A stretch of 64,000 nucleotides of DNA from Citreicoccus inhibens (GCF_019039035.1 NZ_JAHNZT010000009.1:1-64000); one strand, 5' to 3'. Positions 43,960 to 53,532 are shown, numbered from the stretch's first letter. Program-made: numbers and translations. Notes: generated by a model from the letters alone, not told the origin.

Positions 43960-46866
43960 TCAAGCCCCGCGCAGCTCCTGCGCCTGTCTGTGCAGCGCGG
44001 GGTGGCTCGTCACGGCGGGAAGGCGGAGGACCTGCTCGGCGATCTGCTTCGCCGCGAGCGGAATCCGCTTCGCCAGCCAGAGCAGCCCCGCCGCGCGATC
44101 CGCGAAGTCCGACTCCTGCTGAATCGGCTCGAGCCGCGCCAGGAACTCACGGGCGATGACCTCCGGCTTGAACTGCTCCATGAACACGGCCGGCTTCATG
44201 TGCTCGCGCAGGGACTTTCGCTCCAGGGCCTCGGGGCGGTACTCCGCCAGGTCCATCAGGACGTGGAGCCCCGCCAGATTGAACATGCTCCACGCCTCCG
44301 CGAGCCGGTCCGGTGGCTTGCCCTCCAGACACGCGTCCGCCACCAGCGCGGCGCAGTGGATGTCTCCCAGCACGCTCACGCCATAGGTCCCCGGGTGGGC
44401 CGCCACGCCAGGAGTCGGGACGGCGAAGAGCGCGCGAGAGAGGAGGCGCCAGCAGCCCGTGCCGTCATTCAGTAGCGCGAGCATCATGGAGGTGTCCGTA
44501 TCCAGGGAGCTGGCCCTCCGCACTGCCTGGCGAAGCGCTGGCATCACCTCGGGGTTGTTCTGCTCCGCCAGTTGATGCATCGCCCGCTGGCGCTCATTTT
44601 CCGTGGGGCCAGGGAACGGGTAGTCGGGATTGCGCACCAGCGCCCATGGCTCCACGGGCTGCATGCGCGTCACCGCGCTCAGGTCCGCGGCCGCGTCCCG
44701 GCGCTGGCGCTTCAGTCGCGCCACCTCCGCGTCGCCGGCCGCGCGAGCGAGCAGGTCCTGGAGCGTCGTGGCCGCGAACTGCTTCAAATAGAAGTCCGCT
44801 TCCCGCTCCTTCACGGCCTCCAACTCACGCCGAGCCTCCGGTCCACCCAGGGCACCCAGCACGCGCAGGCCCGTATGGCGCACCAATCGGCTGTGCTCGG
44901 GGGCCAGCGCGCCTCGGGCGGCCTGGAGCGCCCGCTCCCCGTGCGGCGCGAGCAGCTCGGGGATCCGCCGGCTCGCCACGGCGTCGCTCCACAGGGGGTA
45001 GTAGCCGCGCAGCAGGGCTTCCGCATCCAGCCGGACGACGGACCAGGCCTCCTGCGCCGCGGCATGGTGCGGGGACAACTCTTGCCGCGCTTGTTTCAGC
45101 CAGCGCTTCTTGGGTGACAGCAGGGTCTCCGGCTCATACGCCCAGAGGCTGGGCCGCGTGGCCACGGGGGCGAGCGCCATCGGCGCGACCTGCACCTGGG
45201 CGGAGAGCCGCGTCACCGCGAGGCTCACCACCTGGAACACCTTCATGAAGTCGTCCAGGCGCTCCTGTGACTCGGGGCGCCCGGCCAGGGCCTCCAGCAA
45301 CGCCCCCGGTTTCTCCAGGCCCAGCGCCTTCAGCCGCGCGGCCAGCGGCGCCACCTCGCGAGGCTCCAGCGCGGCGAGGCCGTGGGAGAACAGGTCGGCG
45401 AGCGTGTCGCGCGTCTCAATCAAGGCGAGCGCCGCGTCGGACGCGCCCGCCTCCCGCGCCGCGTCCGCCCGCTCGGTGCGGGACAGCGTGCTGGGCTCCA
45501 GGATGCCCCCATTCTGGAAGAGGACGAACTCCAGCGCGTCCGCCGTCTCCACCACCAGGGCCATGGGCTGAAGCGTGGGCAGCGCCTCGCTCATCCGCAC
45601 GTTCCCGAGCACCGCCCGGAGTGTCACGCTCTCCAGCGCGACGTGCAGGAACTCCTCCAACTTCGCGTGGGTGGGGAGGAACAGCGCCTGTCCGTCCGCG
45701 TCCACCAGGTGCGCTCGGCCCTTGCCAATGCGCAGCGCCTCCGCGCGGACCACCACGGGCAGCGCGTGGGGCGTGAACAGGCGCTGGCTCTGTTGGATGA
45801 AGGCCGCCACCGCCGAGGCCACGTTCGGATGCGCCACCGCCAGCAGCGCCTTCAGGTCCACATGCTCCGCGGCTTGCCGCGTGCGCGACTTCACCTCCAC
45901 GCGGTGGGGTGCGAAGCCCGGGTACTGGCTTCCCATCGCCTGGTGGAGCACCTGGCCTTCGTCGGACGGCCTCGGCTGCTCATCGGACGGGATGCGCAGC
46001 CGCTCGCGGTAGTGCCTCCCCGAGTCCACGTCCACGTAGCGCATCTCGTAGCGGTAGGTGTCGGAGTTTTCCTCGCGGGGGCAATACTGGAACCCGTACC
46101 CCAGCAGGCGCAGCCCGGAGACTGGCGCCGGCTCCGCGTTCGTCCACTCCTGGTCGATGAGCGCCTCGACGAGGGCGTCCTCCATCGGGTCGCCGCCCAG
46201 ATGCTTCTGGAGCTTGCGCGCCGCGAGCTGCATGTGGACGAGCTGCTCGGTGTACTCCGTGGGCTCGAAGACCGGGCCCCTGCTCGCGGAGATGGTCTCC
46301 AGGCATTTCGACAACGCCTCGGCCTGCTCGGCCATCCGAGGCAGGCCGTTGGCCCGCAGGGCGGTGGCCACCTCGCCCACTTGTCCTGGGCGCTCCCTGC
46401 CCATGGCCGCCACGCCCGACAAGCTCAGCTCCTTCACCAGCGTGAGCACCTGCTCCACGCCCGCCTGGCGCAGCTCCGCCGAGTCCGGCGCGCCCTTCTT
46501 CACGTCGCGCTTGTTCGCGGGCACGTCGGCGGAAGGCGCGGGCGCCGTCGCGGTGGCGAACGCCTCCGGCATCCGGGACCAGGCGACGAGCAGCCCCGCC
46601 GCGTGCTTGCAGAAGGGCCGCGAGCGCGCCGCCGGACACGAGCACGCTCCCGACACGTCCGTCGCGTCCTCGCCGAAGGTCACGGTGACTTGATACTTCG
46701 CCGAGCCCGAGCCGCGCGCCCGCCCGAGGAGTTGGTTCTCGTGGCAGGCCAGCTCTGACAGGTGCTCGCTGTCGACCAGCGCCATGCCCTTCGCCAGCTC
46801 GCTGCCATCCTTGATGAACGCCGACAGCCCCGCGACTCCCCCCGTGATGCGTCGTACCTCAGCCAA
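43960..46866 (-). CDS. SWIM zinc-finger protein of a MoxR/VWA system
   Basis: A 968-residue protein. An N-terminal SWIM zinc finger, C75-x-C77-x8-C86-x-H88, follows a short alpha/beta lead-in. The rest is a long helical solenoid of Leu/Ala-rich repeats (HEAT-like; Arg-Leu-Glu-Pro-Ile-Gln-Gln near the end). SWIM fingers bind DNA or protein. It is the last gene of a four-gene operon; its first eight bases overlap the VWA gene's end. Homologous SWIM proteins commonly occur with DUF5682/VWA/MoxR genes (family knowledge). Likely the substrate- or target-recognition part, by inference. Confidence 0.85.
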   Translation of the reverse strand: MAEVRRITGGVAGLSAFIKDGSELAKGMALVDSEHLSELACHENQLLGRARGSGSAKYQVTVTFGEDATDVSGACSCPAARSRPFCKHAAGLLVAWSRMPEAFATATAPAPSADVPANKRDVKKGAPDSAELRQAGVEQVLTLVKELSLSGVAAMGRERPGQVGEVATALRANGLPRMAEQAEALSKCLETISASRGPVFEPTEYTEQLVHMQLAARKLQKHLGGDPMEDALVEALIDQEWTNAEPAPVSGLRLLGYGFQYCPREENSDTYRYEMRYVDVDSGRHYRERLRIPSDEQPRPSDEGQVLHQAMGSQYPGFAPHRVEVKSRTRQAAEHVDLKALLAVAHPNVASAVAAFIQQSQRLFTPHALPVVVRAEALRIGKGRAHLVDADGQALFLPTHAKLEEFLHVALESVTLRAVLGNVRMSEALPTLQPMALVVETADALEFVLFQNGGILEPSTLSRTERADAAREAGASDAALALIETRDTLADLFSHGLAALEPREVAPLAARLKALGLEKPGALLEALAGRPESQERLDDFMKVFQVVSLAVTRLSAQVQVAPMALAPVATRPSLWAYEPETLLSPKKRWLKQARQELSPHHAAAQEAWSVVRLDAEALLRGYYPLWSDAVASRRIPELLAPHGERALQAARGALAPEHSRLVRHTGLRVLGALGGPEARRELEAVKEREADFYLKQFAATTLQDLLARAAGDAEVARLKRQRRDAAADLSAVTRMQPVEPWALVRNPDYPFPGPTENERQRAMHQLAEQNNPEVMPALRQAVRRASSLDTDTSMMLALLNDGTGCWRLLSRALFAVPTPGVAAHPGTYGVSVLGDIHCAALVADACLEGKPPDRLAEAWSMFNLAGLHVLMDLAEYRPEALERKSLREHMKPAVFMEQFKPEVIAREFLARLEPIQQESDFADRAAGLLWLAKRIPLAAKQIAEQVLRLPAVTSHPALHRQAQELRGA

Positions 46867-48055
46867 GCGTCACCCCGGACTCGATGGACGCCATGAGCGG
46901 CGTCAGGTCTTGATTGCGCAGCACCCGGTCCATCACCTCCGCCAGCTTGCGAGGGGGGCACCCGAAGCAGGGGATTCCCAGCGCGGTGAGCCGGCGCGCC
47001 ATGTCGGTGTTGTAGGCGGGCGCGCCCGCGTCGGACAACGCCAGCAGACACACCACGCGCGCCCGGGACTCCACCAACTGGCGCATCCGCGCGACCAGGG
47101 CCTCCTCGTCGCCGCCCTCGCACAGGTCCGAGATGAGCAGGAACAGCGTCTTCTCCGGCCGGCGCACGTGGTTCTCGTGCGCGTAGGCCACTGCCTGGTG
47201 GATGTCCGTGCCGCCACCGAGCTGCGTGGAGAAGAGCACCTCCAGCGGGTCGGTCAGGTGCCTGGTCATGTCCAGCACCTGGGTGTCGAAGAGGACCAAG
47301 CTCGTGTTCAGCGCGTTCAGCGACGCGAAGATGGCCGCCATCACCGCGCTGTACACCACGCTCTCCGCCATGGAGCCGGACTGGTCCACCACCAGCGTCA
47401 CGTCCCATTCGTGGCGCTGTCGCTGGTTGGGCCAGAAGTAGATGCGCTCGGGCACCAGCCGCTGGTGCTTTGCGTCCCAGCCCTTCAGGTTCGCGCGCAA
47501 GGTGCGCTTCCAGTCGAGGTTGCGCGCCAGGGGCGCCGGGCTCGTGTTGGCGCGCCGCAGCGCCCCCAGCACCGTCGTGCGCATCGTGGCTTCGAGCTGC
47601 TTTCGCAGCGCCGTCACCACGTCGCGGACGATGGCGCGCGCGCGCGCCTTGGCCTCGTCCGGGACGAGGTCCCGCGAGGCGAGGATCGCCTTCACCAACT
47701 CGAGGTTCGGCTCGAGCAGGGGAAGGGACTCCGGATCCTGGAGGAGTGGCGCCAGCCCTCGCCGTGCGATGACCTCCTGCTGGACCAGCGCGAGCGTCTC
47801 TCCCTGGAAGAAGCGGCGCATCGCGGCCAGCCAGTCGGGCATGTACGGCTGGGATTTGGACAGGTCGCCCGTCCGAGGTCCGTAGACGTACGAGAGCATC
47901 CCATCCAACAGGGGCAGCTGCTCCTCGCTGTCCAGGCCCAGTGACACCCCGCTCGGCGCCAGGGATTCCAGCGAGGGGATGAGGCCCGTCTTCTCGGCCT
48001 CGGGCCCCAGCACGAGCCGCCAGCGCGTAAGCGCGTCGCGGTCTTGCGCGCTCAT
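46859..48055 (-). CDS. VWA-domain protein with complete MIDAS
   Basis: A 398-residue protein. The N-terminal ~200 residues are helical; the C-terminal von Willebrand A domain has MIDAS residues D224-x-S226-x-S228 (Asp-Gln-Ser-Gly-Ser-Met), then a Thr in Gly-Gly-Gly-Thr-Asp-Ile and an Asp in Ser-Asp-Leu-Cys-Glu-Gly. Such VWA proteins pair with MoxR AAA ATPases to insert metals or activate partner proteins, as in CoxE, CbbO or NorD. The start overlaps the DUF5682 stop (ATGA). Confidence 0.88.
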   Translation of the reverse strand: MSAQDRDALTRWRLVLGPEAEKTGLIPSLESLAPSGVSLGLDSEEQLPLLDGMLSYVYGPRTGDLSKSQPYMPDWLAAMRRFFQGETLALVQQEVIARRGLAPLLQDPESLPLLEPNLELVKAILASRDLVPDEAKARARAIVRDVVTALRKQLEATMRTTVLGALRRANTSPAPLARNLDWKRTLRANLKGWDAKHQRLVPERIYFWPNQRQRHEWDVTLVVDQSGSMAESVVYSAVMAAIFASLNALNTSLVLFDTQVLDMTRHLTDPLEVLFSTQLGGGTDIHQAVAYAHENHVRRPEKTLFLLISDLCEGGDEEALVARMRQLVESRARVVCLLALSDAGAPAYNTDMARRLTALGIPCFGCPPRKLAEVMDRVLRNQDLTPLMASIESGVTLG

Positions 48056-50322
48056 AGCAGTCCATCCAGGTCATCGAGCATCTTGCCCAGGTCCGCGTTC
48101 AGGTCGCGCATCGCCGCCTGCTCCTTCGCGTCGAGCTTGGGCGGGCTCGCGGCCTCGTTGCTCTGCGCCAGCGCCGTCACATGCTGGAGGAGGTGGCGCC
48201 GCTCCGCATCGCTCAAGGCTCCGAATGCTCGACGCAGCATGGGAAGAGCCTGGATGAAGTGCTCGGCGCGCAGGCCGCGCAGGAAGACATCCAGCGTCCT
48301 CACCACCTCGCGGTTCCTCACCAGCGCGAGCGCGTTCACCTGGAGATAGCCCTCCAGGAAGAGCGCGGACGCCCCGGGGGCCACCGCGCGCGACAGCCGT
48401 CGCTCCAACGCCAGGGCCACCGCGTCCTCGGGCAGCTCTCGCGCCAGGTAGAGCAGGCCCATCGCCAGGCCCGAGAACGTCGGGTTCACCTCGGTGGAGG
48501 CCATCAGCCCCCGGGCCTCGGCGAGCCAGCCCTCCTTGTCCGCCAGCGGCTGCGACAGCGCGGCCTCGTGCAGTGTGCGCAGCGCGTTCGAGACCAGGAA
48601 GACGTCATGGGCCGGGCTGCCGCACGCCTCGCGCACGCGCAGCAGCGCCTGGGTGAACGTCCGCTGGCCCAGGGCGGCCACGGCGTCATCCCCCAGCTCG
48701 GAGCGCGTCCGCGATGAGCCATACGCCATCAGGCCGAACAGCGCCCGCGCCGCGGACGCCAGCGAGCACAGGTCCTCGTCCATGGCCGCGTGCGAGTCCA
48801 CCGCGCGCAAGGCCGCGTCCACGGTCCGGGAGCAGCCCGTGAGGACGGACTCCAACAGGATCTCCGCCGCCGCGCCCGTCGTCTTCGCCGCGTCCAGCCG
48901 CGCCTGGAGCACGCGCGTCGTCACGCCCTCCAGCGTGATGCCCAGCGCCAGCTTCTCCACCAGCGCCGCGTCGGTGGCCGGCGTCCACCGCGCCTTCCAG
49001 GACTCGCGCACGCGGCCCAGCGCGGTGATGCCGCCCGCCGCTTGCTCCTCGTTGCGCTTGTCGTGGGTGCTGCCCACATGCGTCGCGTAGGGGACGCCCA
49101 TCACGCGCAGGCGGTGGAGGAACACGGACGTCCCCACCTCCAACGCGTTGTTGAGTTGCAATGAGAAGGGCTCGGGGCGGTCCATCCGCGGCAGCCAGCG
49201 GGAGTCCACCTCGTGCCAGAACTCTTGCTGGAGCGGGTTCCGGCCGGCGCGGCTCGACACCTGTCCCACCTGATGCCCGATGACGCTCTTCCAGAGGAAC
49301 GCGTCCGCGTGGCTCGCGTCGCCCCGGCACAGCGTGGCCACCGTCGCCTCGCGCAGCTCGTCCAGGCCCGGTGCCTGCTTGTCCCGGAGGCTCGCCAGCG
49401 TCATCGCCAGCCGGTAGGACTCCAGCACGTCGTCGAGCGACGCGGTGAAGCCCCGGCCGCGCAGGCTCGCCGCGAACTCCAGCAGCACCTCCAAGGTGGC
49501 GCGCCGGAAGTCCCCCTGGGCGTCGTGGGCCCGCTGGTAGAAGCGGGGCGCGCGATTGCCCGCGCCGTAGCCGAGCTGCTCCGACAGCCGAGGGAAGCTG
49601 TACGGAATCACCGTCACCGTGCTGGGCACCGCGGGCGGCAGGCGCTGCGCCAGCGCGAGGTCCACGTCCCCCGCGGCGAAGGCCGCGACGTGGGCCGCGC
49701 CCGCCACCACCGCCACGCGAGAGGGCGCCACGCCCGAGGCCACCACCTCCAGCAGCCGCCGCGCCATGAAGGCGTCGCGCTGACGGTGGACCTCGTCGCG
49801 CGGCTGCATGTTGAGCACGGCAGCCCAGGCGAGCAGCACGGCGCGGAATTGCTCGGGGCGCCAGTCGGGGGCCTCGAAGTCGGCCTCCCAGAACTCCTCG
49901 AACGAGCGGTAGCCCCGCGCCCGCGCGATGGCCTCCACCGGAGACGGCCCCGACGCGGGCGCGGAGGAGGACTCGGGTGTGCGCTTCACCGTGAGGGTCA
50001 CGCCCACGGGCAGGTCGATGAACTCCGCTCGGGCGCCGTGCTCCCGGGCCCAGCGCAGGGCCTGGTACTCGGGCGAGTACGCCGCGAAGGGCCACATCGC
50101 CGAGCCCTGCGTCCCGTCCGTGCGGTATCCGAGCAGGGCCACCGGTGGCACCGTCCGCGCGTCGCACAGCACCTCCACCAGCGCCGTGGCATCGCACGGC
50201 CCCTCCACGAGCACCACGTCCGGCCGCACCTGCTCCAGCCAGCGGGAGAGCACCGCCGTGGTGCGGGGCGAGTGGTGACGCACCGGGAACAGGTGCATCT
50301 GGGTCAGGGGCGTCAGGTCCAT
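48052..50322 (-). CDS. DUF5682 family protein
   Basis: A 756-residue protein. The N-terminal domain has Arg15-His-His-Ser18 after an MHLFPV strand, and Val-Val-Leu-Val-Glu40-Gly-Pro. This His...Glu pattern recalls the erythromycin-esterase/ChaN/TIKI-type fold, a suggestion that needs a profile search. The middle and C-terminal parts are long helical segments. Family knowledge places DUF5682 beside MoxR, VWA and SWIM genes; its activity is unknown. ATG 50322 is decided by the overlap TGATG with the MoxR stop, against a much longer in-frame reading that is only a shadow. Confidence 0.85.
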   Translation of the reverse strand: MDLTPLTQMHLFPVRHHSPRTTAVLSRWLEQVRPDVVLVEGPCDATALVEVLCDARTVPPVALLGYRTDGTQGSAMWPFAAYSPEYQALRWAREHGARAEFIDLPVGVTLTVKRTPESSSAPASGPSPVEAIARARGYRSFEEFWEADFEAPDWRPEQFRAVLLAWAAVLNMQPRDEVHRQRDAFMARRLLEVVASGVAPSRVAVVAGAAHVAAFAAGDVDLALAQRLPPAVPSTVTVIPYSFPRLSEQLGYGAGNRAPRFYQRAHDAQGDFRRATLEVLLEFAASLRGRGFTASLDDVLESYRLAMTLASLRDKQAPGLDELREATVATLCRGDASHADAFLWKSVIGHQVGQVSSRAGRNPLQQEFWHEVDSRWLPRMDRPEPFSLQLNNALEVGTSVFLHRLRVMGVPYATHVGSTHDKRNEEQAAGGITALGRVRESWKARWTPATDAALVEKLALGITLEGVTTRVLQARLDAAKTTGAAAEILLESVLTGCSRTVDAALRAVDSHAAMDEDLCSLASAARALFGLMAYGSSRTRSELGDDAVAALGQRTFTQALLRVREACGSPAHDVFLVSNALRTLHEAALSQPLADKEGWLAEARGLMASTEVNPTFSGLAMGLLYLARELPEDAVALALERRLSRAVAPGASALFLEGYLQVNALALVRNREVVRTLDVFLRGLRAEHFIQALPMLRRAFGALSDAERRHLLQHVTALAQSNEAASPPKLDAKEQAAMRDLNADLGKMLDDLDGLL

Positions 50323-51407
50323 CAGCGCCTCAGCAGCTTCTTGCTCTCGGCGTACAGGCTCTTCCACGGCCCGGTGCGGACCTTCGCCACGGTCTCCATG
50401 TAATCGCGCAGGGCCTGCTCGTCCTCCTTGCGCTCCTTCGACACGGCGCCCAGCAGCGACGCGGCCAGCTCTTGAGACGTCACCTCGCCCGTGCCGAACT
50501 GCTCCGCGAGGATGGCGCTGTTGAACAGCACGCTGATGGCCTCGGACGTGGACAGCACGGTCTCTGGGGGGCGCACGCGCGTCCTTCCATCCAGCGTCAC
50601 GCCTCGGCGCAGCTCTTGGAAGAGGGTCAGCAGCACCCGAGACAGCTCCTCGGAGGGGGGCACGCCCGTCGCATATTCCGAGCGCAGCTCCGCCTCGCGC
50701 ATCGTGACGATGCGCAGCTCCTGCTCCAGGTCCTCCACCACGGGCACGGTGACGAAGTTGAAGCGGCGCTTGAGCGCGGCGCTCATCTCGTTGACGCCTC
50801 GGTCCCGCGTGTTCGCCGTGGCGACGAGGTTGAACCCCCGCTGCGCGCTCTCCACCCGGCCCAGCTCCGGGATGGACACCTGCTTCTCCGACAGGAGCGA
50901 GATGAGCGCGTCCTGAATCTCCGACGACGTGCGCGTCACTTCCTCGAAGCGGGCGAACTGGCCGGCCCGCATGGCGCGCAGGATGGGGGAGGGCACCAGG
51001 GCTTCGGGCGTGGGGCCGAGCGACAGCAGCAGCGCGTAGTTCCACGCGTACTTGATGTGGTCCTCGCTGGTGCCCGCGGTGCCCTGGATGATGAGCGAGG
51101 ACGTGCCGCTGATGGCGGCGCACAGGTGCTCGGACAGCCAGCTCTTCGCGGTGCCTGGCTCGCCCACCAGCATCAGCGCCCGGTCCGAGGCGAGCGTGGC
51201 GATGCACACCTGCACGAGGCTCCGGTCGCCTACGTACTTGGGAGAAATCTTCACGCCGCCCACGGGCGTGTCACTGCCCAGGATGTAGGTCTCCACCGCG
51301 CGAGGCGATAACCTCCAACCTGGTGGGCGGGGGCGGCTGTCATGCGCCGCGAGTGCGTCCAGCTCGGTCTTGTACTTGGTCTCGGCAGGCAGGCGGATGT
51401 CCGGCAT
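50322..51407 (-). CDS. MoxR-type AAA ATPase
   Basis: A 361-residue AAA protein. Walker A at 82-89 is Gly-Glu-Pro-Gly-Thr-Ala-Lys-Ser. The Walker-B region reads Phe-Ala-Arg-Phe-Glu155-Glu156-Val, with Glu in place of the usual Asp. Sensor 1 (Ala-Thr-Ala-Asn-Thr), an Arg finger (Lys-Arg-Arg-Phe) and a C-terminal lid are seen. MoxR proteins act as ring chaperones, coupling ATP hydrolysis to remodelling of a VWA-held partner. First gene of the operon; the start ATG 51407 begins the recognisable N-terminus. Confidence 0.88.
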   Translation of the reverse strand: MPDIRLPAETKYKTELDALAAHDSRPRPPGWRLSPRAVETYILGSDTPVGGVKISPKYVGDRSLVQVCIATLASDRALMLVGEPGTAKSWLSEHLCAAISGTSSLIIQGTAGTSEDHIKYAWNYALLLSLGPTPEALVPSPILRAMRAGQFARFEEVTRTSSEIQDALISLLSEKQVSIPELGRVESAQRGFNLVATANTRDRGVNEMSAALKRRFNFVTVPVVEDLEQELRIVTMREAELRSEYATGVPPSEELSRVLLTLFQELRRGVTLDGRTRVRPPETVLSTSEAISVLFNSAILAEQFGTGEVTSQELAASLLGAVSKERKEDEQALRDYMETVAKVRTGPWKSLYAESKKLLRR

Positions 51408-51452
51408 CCAGCGCACGCTATCCAGGGCGTCTGACGTCCCGCAATGCAGGGG

Positions 51453-51470
51453 GGCCCCAGGAGTGGGGCC
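51453..51470 (-). terminator. hairpin between LysR and MoxR genes
   Basis: Perfect 7-base arms GGCCCCA (51453-51459) and TGGGGCC (51464-51470) with a GGAG loop. It lies after the LysR stop (51505, minus) and before the MoxR start (51407), so it may end LysR transcription ahead of the MoxR operon. No U tract. Confidence 0.5.
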
Positions 51471-51504
51471 GCGCTCCGAATGCCCGGGGTGAAGCCAGGG
51501 TGAC

Positions 51505-52431
51505 TCAGGAGGTCTTGTTGCCCGAGCGCGACGAGAGCCCGGAGAACTCGCGCGCCACGTCCGCGAAGGCTCGCAGGGCCGGGGACATGCGCGCACGGCT
51601 GGGGAAGTAGAGGAACAACCCGGGGACGACGGGGGCGTACGGCTCCAGGACCGCGCGCAGCGCGCCACGCGCGAGCTGGGTCTCCACCAGCGGCTCGAAC
51701 GCGTACGCCAGCCCCATGCCCGCCTCCGCCAGCGTCATCATCAACGCGCTGTCGTTGGTCGTCACCGGCCCCGTCACCGGCACGCGCCAGTTCCGGCGGC
51801 CGCGCTCCAGCTCCCACGCATAGCGGGCGCCGGAGGTTTCTGACTGGATGCAGATGCAATCGTGTTTCAGGAGGTCCTCGGGCTTCTGGGGCGTCCCGCG
51901 GCGCGCCAGGTACGCCGGCGCGCCCACCACGAGGAACCGGCGCTCCGTCGACAGGCGAAGCTGCACCATGTCCCGCTCGATGGCCTCGCTCAGTCGGATG
52001 CCCGCGTCCAGCTCCTCCTCGACGATGTCCACCATGCGGTTCTCGGCGCGCACATGCACCTCGACCTTCGGGTGGCGCGCGAGGAACACCGGCAGCAGCG
52101 GCGCGAGGAACACCGGCACGGCCATGGTGGGCACGGTGAGTCGCACGCGGCCCGTCACCTCGCCCGGCCGCGCGGTGACCCGCTTGAGCGCCTCCATCGC
52201 CTGGTTCACCGCGGGCCCCGCGTCCTCCAGCAGCCGGTGTCCCGCGTCCGTGAGGGCCACGCTGCGCGAGGTGCGCGTCAGCAAGGTGACGCCCAGCCGC
52301 GCCTCCAGCTGGCGCACGGCCTGGCTGAGCGCGGACGGGGAGAGGGCCAGGTCCGCCGCGGCCGCCGCGAAGCTGCGTCGGCGCGCGACCGCGAGGAAGG
52401 CATTCAGCGCGTTGAGCGGAGTGGTGGCCAT
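51505..52431 (-). CDS. LysR-family transcriptional regulator
   Basis: A 308-residue LTTR. The N-terminal winged helix-turn-helix is typical: Asn-Ala-Phe-Leu-Ala-Val-Ala-Arg, then Ser-Pro-Ser-Ala-Leu-Ser-Gln-Ala-Val-Arg-Gln-Leu-Glu and Arg-Thr-Ser-Arg-Ser-Val-Ala-Leu-Thr. The C-terminal ligand-binding half is complete. It belongs to the large AaeR/DmlR-like branch often controlling nearby oxidoreductases. It lies 51 bases downstream of the alcohol dehydrogenase on the same strand rather than divergent, so it may be co-transcribed with it. Confidence 0.9.
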   Translation of the reverse strand: MATTPLNALNAFLAVARRRSFAAAAADLALSPSALSQAVRQLEARLGVTLLTRTSRSVALTDAGHRLLEDAGPAVNQAMEALKRVTARPGEVTGRVRLTVPTMAVPVFLAPLLPVFLARHPKVEVHVRAENRMVDIVEEELDAGIRLSEAIERDMVQLRLSTERRFLVVGAPAYLARRGTPQKPEDLLKHDCICIQSETSGARYAWELERGRRNWRVPVTGPVTTNDSALMMTLAEAGMGLAYAFEPLVETQLARGALRAVLEPYAPVVPGLFLYFPSRARMSPALRAFADVAREFSGLSSRSGNKTS

Positions 52432-52482
52432 CGTGTCACTGTCCTATCGGCCCCGCTCCGCTCACGCCAGTCGGGAACCCCG

Positions 52483-53532
52483 TCACTCCTTCGGCAGGCT
52501 GGCCATGTCGATGACGAAGCGGTAGCGCACGTCGCCCTTCATCATTCGCTCGTAGGCCGCGTTGACGTCCTGGATGGGGATGAGCTCGACGTCGGACGCG
52601 ATGCCTCGGGCGGCGCAGAAGTCGAGCATCTCCTGCGTCTCCGCGATGCCGCCAATCATCGAGCCCACCAGCCGCTTGTTCCCGGTGATGAGCGAGAACG
52701 CGCTCACGGGCGTCGGCGTCGGGGGCGCGCCCACCAGCACCATGGTGCCGCGCGGGCGCAGCATGCCCAGGTACGCGTTGTAGTCATGCTCCGCCGAGAC
52801 GGTGTCGATGATGAGGTCGAAGTGGCCGGACAGCCGCTCGAACGTGGTGGGGTCCGTCGTGAGCGCGAAGCCCTGGGCCCCCATGCGGCGCGCGTCGGCC
52901 TCCTTGCGGGTGGACGTGCTGAGCAGCGTCACCTCGGCGCCCATGGCGGCCGCGAGCTTCACCGCCATGTGCCCCAGTCCGCCCAGGCCCACCACGCCCA
53001 CGCGGTCTCCCGGCTTGCAGTTCCACTGGCGCAGCGGTGAGTACGTGGTGATGCCCGCGCACAGCAGCGGCGCGGCGCGGGACGGCTCGATTCCCTCGGG
53101 GATGCGCACCACGAAGTGCTCGGTGACGACCATCCGCGCCGAGTAGCCGCCGTAGGTGGGCGTCTTCCGGTCCATCTCCGTGCCGTTGTACGTGAACGCG
53201 GTGCCCTGCTCGCAGAACTGCTCCGCGCCGTCGCGGCACTGCGAGCACGTCCGGCACGAGTCCACCGTGCAGCCCACGCCCACCAGGTCTCCCACCTTGA
53301 ACTTCGTGACGCCCGAGCCCACGCGCAGCACGCGGCCGACGATTTCGTGGCCGGGGACCATGGGGAAGAGGCCGCCCCCCCACTCGTCGCGGGCCTGGTG
53401 GATGTCGGAGTGGCAGATGCCGCAGTACAGGACGTCGAACACCACGTCGTGAGGGCCGGGCTCGCGGCGCTCGATGGTGGTGGGGGCCAGGGGCGCATGG
53501 GGCGTGGCGGCCGCGTAAGCAGGGGTCTTCAT
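52483..53532 (-). CDS. zinc-dependent NAD(P) alcohol dehydrogenase (CAD/YahK-like)
   Basis: A 349-residue MDR enzyme. Catalytic zinc ligands: Cys in Tyr-Cys-Gly-Ile-Cys-His-Ser-Asp, His-Glu in Gly-His-Glu-Ile-Val-Gly, and a later Cys. Structural zinc comes from four Cys in Cys-Arg-Thr-Cys-Ser-Gln-Cys ... Cys. NAD(P) loop: Gly-Leu-Gly-Gly-Leu-Gly. Resembles cinnamyl-alcohol/aldehyde reductases of the YahK/YjgB type. ATG 53532 has GGAG upstream; 22 residues of the longer frame are unlikely. Reduces aldehydes or oxidises alcohols; substrate unknown. Confidence 0.92.
   Translation of the reverse strand: MKTPAYAAATPHAPLAPTTIERREPGPHDVVFDVLYCGICHSDIHQARDEWGGGLFPMVPGHEIVGRVLRVGSGVTKFKVGDLVGVGCTVDSCRTCSQCRDGAEQFCEQGTAFTYNGTEMDRKTPTYGGYSARMVVTEHFVVRIPEGIEPSRAAPLLCAGITTYSPLRQWNCKPGDRVGVVGLGGLGHMAVKLAAAMGAEVTLLSTSTRKEADARRMGAQGFALTTDPTTFERLSGHFDLIIDTVSAEHDYNAYLGMLRPRGTMVLVGAPPTPTPVSAFSLITGNKRLVGSMIGGIAETQEMLDFCAARGIASDVELIPIQDVNAAYERMMKGDVRYRFVIDMASLPKE

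Noticed and set aside
50323..51207. N-terminal extension of the DUF5682 frame
   Set aside because: The open frame continues upstream, but that stretch lies over the MoxR gene and is Arg/Ala/Gly noise; TGATG overlap and the MDL start fit the family.
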